From assembly GCA_015183035.1 (NCBI GenBank), contig JACZZP010000007.1, forward strand, positions 1,984,001 to 2,048,000: a DNA stretch of 64,000 bases. The letters run 5' to 3'. The translations under genes were made by a program, and so were the position numbers. Source of the stretch: Meloidogyne chitwoodi (lineage: Eukaryota; Nematoda; Chromadorea; Rhabditida; Meloidogynidae). Position 1 is the first letter of the stretch. The number at the start of each line of letters is the position of its first letter. Below the pieces are notes generated by a model. The model saw only the letters and a program-made list of their open reading frames with translations, was not told the DNA's origin and searched no databases. Of this stretch, positions 11,306-21,800 are shown in pieces.

Positions 11306-11818
11306 TGTGCCGAAAGCACAATTTGTAAAGTGCCGAAAAGGCACAGTTAAATAACCTAGACTCAAACAATTAAACAAAAAACACAAATTAAAGAACTTTA
11401 CTAATTTCTACTTAATTAACAAATATAATAATAATAATAGCTCGGGGGAATAAATGCCGAGAAAGTGGAAATGACGGTCAACAATGTCACTCCTTGTGGT
11501 ATAAAGAGATATAGCGCGAACCAGCGGTAAGTTGGTAAAAATAGGAAAAAAGATCAATTGATTGGCAGGGCCAAAAAGCGCTGGCAATAATGTAAAGGCA
11601 AGTCAGAAAAATCGTAAGTAATAAAGCAAGCTAAAAAACAAGTGAATAACAAGGTCCCTTAATGGAAATAAGCACGGAGATTAAATAGTGGAAAATAGGA
11701 GGCGTTACAAAATGTTTAGGCCAAATAAATGTTGGAAAGTAGGCAATAAATAAAAAAGGGACGAATTAAAATAATTAAATAATTAATTGAAATAATTAAA
11801 ATGTGCCTATTCGGCACA
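11306..11818 (-). repeat. 3' LTR of the BEL/Pao element
   Basis: 513 bp, starting TGTGCCGAAAGCAC and ending GTGCCTATTCGGCACA on the plus strand; the TGTGCCGA / TCGGCACA ends are inverted repeats. Same length and, as far as I can read, same sequence as 23077-23589. Confidence 0.95.
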
Positions 11819-11827
11819 CTCCCCCCT
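11819..11827 (-). promoter_or_regulatory. Polypurine tract
   Basis: On the minus strand AGGGGGGAG lies directly against the start of the 3' LTR, the position where plus-strand DNA synthesis is primed in LTR elements. Confidence 0.8.
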
Positions 11828-11843
11828 AAGGGCCAGAAGAACA

Positions 11844-12845
11844 TTAACGCGGGGGAAGGTGAGAAAATGATACGCGAATGTTCTTTAAGACACGAGAAAT
11901 TGACCCTTTGATTGCGAACAAATCATGTGTATAATCATGTCCTCTGTGTTCTCTTTCTTCTCGTTCGGCATCAGTAATCGCCACGGCCACCAATTGTGCA
12001 AGCTGCTCAGATTGTGTACGAATGGCGCGCAAATGATTTTCAACCACCACTGATCGAGCCAAGGGGGCTGGACGTCCAGGCCAGCGCCCATTTCGAGGTC
12101 GAGCATACGGGACAGCACGTCGCGGATCTCGAGGGCCTGCTTCCCCATTTTCCGGTTCAACACGATTTAGCGGAATTGGAACTGGATCTAAAAGAGGAGG
12201 GCGAAAAACGGCCGGTTGGTTATCCGGGCGAACATTCACCGATGCGGATGTTGATGGCGCATCGTTTGCCTGAAAAGAAGGTTTAATCAATTGAGGGTCC
12301 CCACTGGGCAAGCTTACTTTCTGTGCTTGAGCAGGGGAAGGAACCACCGATGATTTTCCACTCAACTTCTCGATACAAGCGAGGAGCGCAATTTGAATAC
12401 GGTCCTCTAAATTTTCTGAACAAGGTGGGATTGGGGTATTTTCAAGGCTCTTTTTACCTTCCACGTGCTTTCCACCAATGCTGCTCAAATTAATTTCTTT
12501 TTCATTTAAAGTTGGTTGCTCTGTTGTTAATTTTGAAGTGGATGGTTGATTGCCGATTGTAATTGGCTGTTGCTTTTCAGAATTTTTAGAATTTTCAATT
12601 TGAGTGTTTAATGGCAAAATGCTTGCCGATAACTCTTGAAGTTCACTATCGGTCATTTGTTGTTGACCCTGCGGGTCCCATGTTTTATCTGGAGATGGAC
12701 GAGGAATTTCTGTTTCGGAGTTAACAATGGCCTCCATATCGTCCATATCTTCCAGAGATACTGGCTTGCCGAAAGTAGCAATATAAGCGGCTTCCCTTGC
12801 TTTTTTGTTGTCTTTCTTTTCTTGTGCGATTGATCCACGTTTCAT
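11844..12845 (-). CDS. Putative 3' accessory ORF of the BEL/Pao element (in frame with the polyprotein)
   Basis: The last 334 codons of the long frame begin with an ATG at 12845 followed by a basic, charged start (MKRGSIAQEKKDNKKAR). The composition is hydrophilic: Ser/Pro/Gln-rich in the middle, with an RRAVPYARPRNGRW basic patch and a helical, possibly coiled-coil C-terminus. GC content is well above the AT-rich stretch just upstream, which argues for a true coding unit expressed from its own spliced message. It resembles a Gag-like or nucleic-acid-binding protein in composition only. It has no recognised domain, and could instead be simply the tail of the polyprotein. Confidence 0.45.
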   Translation of the reverse strand: MKRGSIAQEKKDNKKAREAAYIATFGKPVSLEDMDDMEAIVNSETEIPRPSPDKTWDPQGQQQMTDSELQELSASILPLNTQIENSKNSEKQQPITIGNQPSTSKLTTEQPTLNEKEINLSSIGGKHVEGKKSLENTPIPPCSENLEDRIQIALLACIEKLSGKSSVVPSPAQAQKVSLPSGDPQLIKPSFQANDAPSTSASVNVRPDNQPAVFRPPLLDPVPIPLNRVEPENGEAGPRDPRRAVPYARPRNGRWPGRPAPLARSVVVENHLRAIRTQSEQLAQLVAVAITDAEREEREHRGHDYTHDLFAIKGSISRVLKNIRVSFSHLPPR

Positions 12846-15800
12846 TTTATTTATTTTATTATCTGTTGAAAATATGTCGTTAAATTTTAAATTATAGTAT
12901 AAAAAGGAATAGCACGATGGAGAGGAAAAAATGGATAACGATGGAGAGGAAAAAATGGATAGGCCGAGAAGTTTATTGGCGGGAATGGACGCGCCAGCAG
13001 TAAAGGCAAAAGCCAAAATGGTAAATAAAATCGTGATGGATTTAATTACTCGACCACGAGGAATTGTAATTTTAACGGTTTCCTCTTTTAGATCCCCTAA
13101 CTCTTCCTCCCCCGGGTTGATAAGTGCTCTGCGTGGTGGTGATGTAAAACCGGGCACATCCCTAACACATGAAGCTCTAAATGCCCCCTGCGGGCTATAT
13201 ATCACAAATTCTAAAGGTAGATAGCTTTTGTGTATTTCCCCCGCCCTCCAGCATCTATGCCCAACTATTTGGGCATTTTTCCTACTTTTCCTAGAGGATC
13301 CTCTAATGCCTCCACTAAGAGCCAGGCATGGCAGATTTGGATGCTCCAGGGGTTTCCCCTTTTTTGTAAAATATTCAGAAACCGTGAGGTCCGGTTGGAT
13401 CAGAGTGGTCCAAGCGGATGCACTTAATTTAGCGGGTTCCTCCGGAAGCCGCTTACCTTTATATTCTAAATCCTCCCATATCAGGGCCAATATTGCTTCT
13501 CCCCGCTCCCGAGGATCATTTTCGAAAGACGTGGGAGGCCAAAAGTTTTTTATGGTCCGCGTTAAGTATTGGGCCATAGACTCTCCTACTCGTGGCCTTT
13601 CGCTTTTCCCCGGTCTAGAGAGCGGGGTTGCACTTTCGGGCATCGCTCGGACAAATATAACTTTTATTAAAAAGTTTAAAAAATATATAAATGATTTATT
13701 TATAATGAGTTGGGTATTTTTTAAACTATTCTCATTGGGCGGGTTTAACATTGGCCCTTCTTTTATAATACTTCTAAATGTGCAAAAGTGGGCATTATTT
13801 ACTGTTAGAGCGCCCAGATGTGAATTTTTTATGCACATCTCTTCTTTTGTAAAAGTGGAGAAAACTTTTCCTTTTCTTTTGTTTTGTGATGGATCATTAC
13901 AAAACTTGGCTTCAAAGAAATTGGCCGTGGACAGAAATGTGCACATTAAAAAGGAATAAAAATGGTTTTCATTGAATAAACACTTAAAGTGTTTATAGTA
14001 AAAAAAGGGGATTTGATGGCATAAAGAGTTGTCTCTCTTCGATGGGGTAATAGTCAACAGTATAGTTTGGCTTGCCACTCGTCTCTCTTCTTTACAACTA
14101 CTCCCTTTTTTATATAAAAATGGATAGGTCAAAGTATGTGAAGAAGATATTTGGCAAGCCCCTGTTGGGCGCAAAGACATTTTTAGGCGCAAAGACCCTG
14201 TTTGGCGCAAAAACATTTTTGGGCACAAAGACCCTGTTGGGCGCAAACACATTTTTGGGCGCAAAGACATCTTAGGGCGCAAAACCATTTTTGGGCGTAA
14301 AGACATTTTTGGGCGCAAAGCCCCTTCCCCGCCGCCGAGATTTATAAGAATAATAATTGTGACTAATAGAGTCGCCAATTTTCTGAAGAATTTCAATTTT
14401 AAGCGAATGAGGAAATAAAACGCGGCTAAAAATATTAATAATGCAAATAGCAGGGAAATTATAAATCCTATCGGTAATGAGGGGAAAAGTGATAGCGGGA
14501 TGAAATCTATCAGAGTCCAAGCCGTTACTTTTTCCCCCGTAAGGGATTGTATAATTTCTCGTTCCTTCCATGGAAGAGGAATGAAAATAAGCTCTCCTTT
14601 GAGGTTAAATTTAGATTCCCCTCCTGGGCATTTGACCACGCAAATTGTGTTAATTTGCGATCTGCTATACATAAACGTGGCTTTTCCTTCTGTTCCATTA
14701 TAGGAGCAGCGCGTGATAAATTTTATGCCGTCGGCACATTGGGTATAAGCAAGTGACGTGCCAAAATCGGTTGTGCAGGTAAATTCAACCTGGACACCCT
14801 TAAGGCATTTATAACACCCTTTAACGCCTTTAGGGCTGATTTTGCAGGTTGATTCGGTGATTTGGGATATTAGCTTAAAATTTTCCATTTCGATATGGAC
14901 TTGAATAGGCGTATATGTTTGCTCGACATACACTTGGTCTTCTTGCGTTAAAAAGGTATGCCGGCCCATAGTAAGAGGGAGGCGTGCCTTAGGATCGGCC
15001 AGGATTGCTTCCGCGTCAAACTCGCGGCACTGACAGATTACTGTATCTTCTGACGTGTGGCGGCAATCCCGACACGCTTCCTCAGACATATTACATCCAA
15101 AACCTCTTGCACTCGGCAGGTCCGGACACTTCAGGTCGAGTGGCACATCTTTTCCTAAGGCAACTGAAAACCCGTGCGTTAGAAAAGGGGTGCTCAAAAT
15201 AGGTGCCGGAGGGTTCGATACAGCTATTGGCGTTAATGATATGTTTTTTCCATGGTGAGTCCATCCTGGGATTAAAGTCAAAGATTCCTCTAGGATGTGA
15301 TCGTTTACCGTGATTGTTAAGTCGGCCTTTATGTGAAAGTCCCAAGTTGGACATTCAAATAGTTCGTAAGCATCAAAGGACATGGGGACTGCATACCAGC
15401 GATAAAAATGGCAACTAGCAGTAGGCAGTCCGCATCCTGAGCTCCACACTGCGGACGATTCAATACATCCGCTAGTGCCTACCTTGTCCATTACTTCGAT
15501 TAGTTCTGGGATGTGTGTGTTTGGTCCAACCTGGGAGCAGAAACTGCCATAACATGAACCACTTGCTGGACATCTCCAGACTGATCTAGTATTGATTTGA
15601 TAGCTTCTTAAAAAGGCTATAGTTTTAGGATTGCAGACGAGAGTAAGTGCCCTTAGAGTAAGGGTTACTGCACCTAAAACTTGTCCGCTCTTGTCTTTTA
15701 TCAAAAGGGTATTAGGTTGGCTGGCGGGCAACAAGCTTAAGGTTGTTGCGCTGTTGATGGTGCACAGCCTAGTTCCATTATTCACTCGACAACTCTCGGA

Positions 15801-18800
15801 TTGAGAAATTACTGCTACCGTGTCCGAGTTTACGAGTGAAATGGATAAAGCTAGGATGGACGAGAGAATACCATAACGAGCGAGGCGACCTAGGCTCGCT
15901 CTCTTGATTTCCTGGCTCTTCTTTTTTATTGCTTTCTTTGCATGAGTGGTTAATTTCTTTATCGATTCTTTACTTTCTCCTAATATTTTTCTTTTAATTA
16001 TTTTTACCTTCTCTCTTCGTCTGCGAAATATTTTAAATATTTTAAAAATTAAACCGAAAGGTTTAAAAAGTTTTTGTAAGGCTCCAAAGAGGCAACTGAG
16101 TATTAATATAAGAAGAAAGAAAGCGCTGCAGGCAACAATGGCTGCCATTTTTGGTTTGCAGCTCGAATTTAATATAAGTTCCAGGCAGAAATTACAGTCA
16201 ATTAATTGACAAGGGTGGAAAGCTGAACACTGGACAGAGACCTCAAACGGTGTCTCTCGGTTTGTGTCCCAAAAATCAGCTTTGCACTCGTATTTATTTA
16301 AGAGTATTTCCTTAGGCAGAATATGATCAATTTCTGGCTTCCCAGGAAATAGGTGACAGTGATCTGAGCAACAGATTTGAATTTTAGATATTTTTTCTGG
16401 GGAGTGTATTTTTACTCCTTGTTTATTACAATGGACTAGGCATCCTTGACAGGTAGGACAGCCAGTGCATTTTATTTCAGAAGAGGAGACAGCAGCAAGC
16501 CCATTAACTAGAAGAGAAAAGAAAAAAAGCATTACTGCGGCTGCTGTCAATTTTATTTTTCCTCGAGTGGTCATACGGTGGTTTGAGTGTTTCTCTGGGA
16601 TATTTTGATTGGTTCCTTTTAAGATTTCCTCAGAATTTACACTAGCTTGCGGAGGAGGATCGTCATCAGCCTCTTCTTCAAATGGCGGCAAGTTCAGCGC
16701 CGATTTGGGATTAGGTTCCGGCTGGGCGATCTCTTTATCCGCCAATACAACTGGCAGTATGTTTTCTTGTTCCGTTGATTTAGGCCCCGCTTCAAGGGGG
16801 TATATCTTGTTTACAGGCCGGGTTGTGATTCGTCCATTTGGCATGCGAAGCTTAACACTTCGAATGGGCCCTGGTTCTCCGTTTAATTTCACAATCCGCG
16901 CCATACTCCAGGTATTTCTTGGTTGCATCGAGTCTTCAACTAAAACTACGTCATCCACCTTAGGGGCAGTTTTAGTCTGAAGTCGTGGACCGACGTGGTC
17001 CCATTTAGAATTATCTCGGAGCATAACTAGGTACTCCTTTTTCCAGCGATTCCAAAGGCTATCTAGATTCTCTAAAGTACCTTTCCAGTGTAGAAGTAAT
17101 TGCTCATGTGGTTGAAGGTGATCGACTCTACCGAGTCTTTTGTCAGCAGGCTCGAGCTTAAGTACAGAGCCTGGTTGGAGAAAGTCTATTGGTCTAAGAG
17201 GCAACGGAGCACCTTCCCCATCTGAAACGTGGGTTAGTGGTCTCGAGTTAAGTGCAGCCTCGACCTCGGCTATAAATGTTGCGAGTTGATCATATGGGAG
17301 TACTTGTTTCCCTAGGGTCCTTTTAAAACATGATTTAGCTAACCCTATCAATCTTTCATAAACGCCACCCGCCCATGGCGAGAGGGCTGGAATGAACTTC
17401 CATTCAATTCTGTCCTCTGCCAAGAGCGGTGCAAGAGCAGAGCTGATCGCTTTCTCAGCGAGAACGAAATTTCTTCCGTTGTCACTGAGAACTCGCTCAG
17501 GTCTACCTCTTCTGCTGATAAATCGACGAAAAACATTTACGAAAGAGGCGGCTGTCAGATCAAGCGTCGGCTCTATATAAACAGCTCTGGTCGTGAGACA
17601 AGTGATAAGTACCAGCCAACACTTAACGATCACTTGATTGACTTTCGTAAGTGTGGGTCCGGCGTAATCAACGCCGATTGATTGGAATGGGCGTCTCTGT
17701 TGAACACGATCTGCGGAGAGCGGCGGCATCTCAGGTAAGGCATACTTATAGGAACTCATTTTCCTACAGGCTCTACACTCTGAAATGACCCGGCGCACAG
17801 TTTGGCGAGCTTTTGGTTGCCAATATTTATTAAGATATTCTGTAAGGGTCCAATCAACTCCCCCGTGGCATAACTCCTTGTGAATATGAGTTATCAGAAG
17901 TTTGCCAATACTTGAATTTTTCGGGAGGAGGATCGGGTGGATCAAGCCCTCAGGGCTTTTGCTGTTGATCATCCGGGTTCGAAGGCGGATGATTTTCTGG
18001 TCGTCAATAGTACTCTTGTACTTACTAAGCTCCTCGGAACACTCATTCTGTTCTAATTTGATTAAATAAGTTTCAGCCGTAGCAAAGTCCTCGGCTGTGA
18101 AAGGTCCCTCTTTAGAGACCGATATCTTTGCGCAAATTTGAGCTTGCACTTTCCCGACCACAAGACGGATAAAGCGAAGCATGTATATCATAATTCTTCT
18201 TGATTTAGTCCAAGAGCTCCATTGACTACCTTGGATAAAGCGTTCGCGCAAGGTAACCTGGGCTGGAAGGGACAAAATTTGATCAGAAAAATTTTCTTTA
18301 ATTTTATCCTCAACAGTATCCTCAAGGTTAAATGAGTCAAAGGTAGGGTCCTCGGGCCAACTAGCTCCTCTTTTAGCTAACCAGCTTGGGCCGGACCACC
18401 ATAATTGATTGTGATCGAGCTCCGAGGGATTTAGACCCCTTGTGGCCAAATCCGCCGGATTCTCGTCTGTTCTAACATAATGGAAGATGATATTGTCGTG
18501 TTTTTTAATCTCATCAAGCCGCCTTTGAACAAAGGTAGGTTGATTTTGAGAAGATTTTACCCAAGAGAGGGCAATCTGAGAATCACTCCATAGGTGAATT
18601 TGAGTCAGAGGTACCCCTATTTCTTTCTTTATATAGGCAATAGCTCGGACTCCAATGAGTATGGCGATCAATTCCATTCTTGGAATTGTCAAAGTTTTAC
18701 CTCCCTTTTTTGGTTTGAGTCGATTCTTGGAGAAAATGAGCGAAGTGAATATTGAGTCTTGGCTCATTCCTCTCAGGTAGACTGCGGCTGCATAGGCGCA

Positions 18801-21800
18801 GGAGGAGGCATCGACAAAGGTATGTAGTTCTAATTTTTCTGGATTTACTGGGAGCGCCCTCCGAGGAATAGAAATATTTGAGCCTTGCCATCCGTTTAAG
18901 AAGTTTTCCCAAACAGATAACTCTTCTTCTGAGAGTGGGCTGTCCCAATCATGTCCGTGATCCCATAGCTTCTGAAAAAATAGCTTGGCTGGGAGGACAG
19001 AAGGAGATAATAGACCTAGCGGGTCATAAATGCCGGCTAGTGAACTAAGAACAGCTCGCCTTGAGGTGATCTTTTGTATGGATTCATTTGGTAACTGAAA
19101 GCTGAGTCGATCGGTTGAAGTGTTCCAGCGCATTCCCAGTACCTTTGGCTCTTTTGCGTCCAAACGGTCCTTTTCTGGGATGGCGTCCATTAGTTGCGCC
19201 GAATTGGATGAAAATTCGCGCAAATTCATTTTTGCGTCAATGAAAATCTCCTTGGCCTTCTGGCATTTTTCAAGGAGTTCGGGCCATGTTTCTGCCCCTA
19301 TATGTAAGTTATCCACGTACAGGCTGTTGGACAGTTCGGCGGCAACACCTGGACCATACTTATCAAGGTGATGGTTAATTACTCCCGCTAAAAGGTAGGG
19401 GGAGCAAATAACGCCGAAAGCAACACGTGTAAATCGGTAAAATTGAGTATTGCTGGCAGTGGGGGGTTTTAGTAAATCTTTTACCCACATAAATTTTGTG
19501 ACCTCCCGGTCAGCGGGATGAAGTCCCACCATCAAAAAGGCGGACTCTATGTCGGAAATAGCGACGAATTTAGGTTGCCGGAAGCGAATTAATAATCCGG
19601 CAAGCTCAGGTAGCAGGACCGGCCCCCGAAGCAAACAATCATTCAATGAGGGTTGCCCTCGGGGGTGGGCGCTGGCATCAAAGACAGGCCGTATTTTGTG
19701 TGTAATAACGGCGTGGTGGGCCAAATAGTGTTCTTGGCCTTCAGAATTTCTTGTGGCTGGTTCTATAATCCCTTGTTTCAGATAATCAAGGAAAACTTTA
19801 TTGTACTTCTCCAACAACTCCTTTGAACGTTGGAGGTTACTATATGTTGAACAAAGTCGGCTAAAGGCCATACGATAATTGCTGGGTAGTGGGGCTCGAG
19901 GTTCGCGCCAGATCCAGCTTACCGTATACCGGCCTTCATTATCTTGTATAATTGATTTCTTTAATTGGTTTATGGCTAATTGGTCGTCATCAGAGGCGGG
20001 GTCTTCTCGGATACCTATACTCTCTAGGTTCCAGAATTCCTCTACTGTATTTGCTGGAGGCATTTGGTCTGTATTACTATGATTGACTGCGGCGAGAGAG
20101 TGCGCCCATTTCCCTCCCTGAGGGCTCATGTCGGACTCTCCGCCCACTACAGGACCAAATGCTGTTTGAATGACGAAAAGACCTGGGGCAACTTCAGTTT
20201 TTCCCATAAAATATTTCCAGAAATGACGAGTGCCGAGCATAATTCCCGGGACCTCGTTGGACAATTCTATCGCTCTCTGAACTTCTGGATAATCGGCAAC
20301 TTGAGTAGGCATTTCGGATACCCAATTGGCCATCTCGAAGGGAGTGCTTATCTCTTTAGTCCAGTTCAGTTCTAATTCCTCCCATTCGCCGTCCTCCCGC
20401 TGAATAGAAATTGCGTAGGACGGGGAGCGAATTCTGATGGGATCTCTCAATGTCCCCCCAAAGCCGTGAACTTCAACATCGTCACGGCCTACTTGAGGCG
20501 GACGTAAGTAATTTACTAGTGATTTTGTAATGTAGCTTAGTTGACTCCCTGGATCAAAAAATACGTACGCAGGGAGTTCTTTGTTAAAATCCTTAGGTGA
20601 GGCAACCGTAAGCTTCCGAGTCATAAGGTATGCGGTTGACTTCTTCCTAAGGTGTGAATAGGCCATTGATGTGATAGATTTATTGAGGGAATTTCCTTCC
20701 TCAATTGGGGACGGCTGAATCGAATTAGTGCCAGTAGCGGGACTAATTCCTGATACAGCGGCCATCTGAGAAAAATGTTTTTGCTGCTTCGGCTTGTTCT
20801 CAGATCGATTTGCGATTCTTGATTTGTTTTGCTCTCGGCCTTTCATGCATACTAGCAAGTGGTGGCCACCTTGACATTGTCCGCATATCCTGTGGGAAGG
20901 GCATTCCTTAACAAAATGACCATCCCTCAGACATCGAATACAACGATTTTGTTCTCTTAGGCGCCGAAATCGATCTTGCGGCGTTGGATACTTCGGGCAT
21001 TGCGAAGGGAAATGACCAAAAGTATCGCATAATGAACAATTCCGCGACCCTCTGAATGGGCGACGGATTGCATTTCTCTGATGTGACGGTGCCCCGAAGG
21101 AGCGAATCATCTCTGGTGATCCTCCCTTGGGATGTGGCTTATTTCTCGCCAATGGTTGATGAATTATTTCTTGTTTGTGACGGGTTATGGTAGCACACCT
21201 TTGTACTTCTTCCCGAATTTCGACGATTTCGCGCAACTCCTTTCTGAGTTGGGCGCAGTTCCACCTTGAACCTGATCCTCGCTCTTTTTCTATGAGCTTG
21301 GCGACTATTGATTGTGGCAACTTTGACTTGATGGAGGCCGAGACGAACGGGGACGAATCAACGTGCCCGTAGGCCTCGAGTTGCCTACAAATACGCTCGA
21401 TATTGTCCACAAACGAGCGGAGCGAATGACTACTTTCATTCGCGTGATGCATGTTCATAAGTTCGGCCTCGAGGGCCTCTGTGATCGCTCGATCATCCCC
21501 ATAACGGGATTTGAGCAGCTCAAGAGCTCTTGTATAATTTTCGTTGGATAAGACGAATCCTGCGATTAAATCCTTGGCGGGCCCATGGAGGAACGTGAGT
21601 AGATAACTCATCTTCCTGACGTTATCCATGGCGCGCTGGTCGATATTGGCTGAAAATAATTGCCAAAAGGCCGGCCACTTCTTTGGATCCCCATTGAACG
21701 GGTCCAAACGAAGCTCGGGCAATCGAATTTCTGGTTGAAAACGGTTTGCTGGTGGTACTTGATTATTTATTGGTTGATTGACTTGCTCTTCGTGTACTGA

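Noticed and set aside
11996..21551. Many plus-strand frames of 60-243 codons within the BEL/Pao element
   Set aside because: They are shadows opposite the continuous minus-strand polyprotein and have no recognisable motifs.
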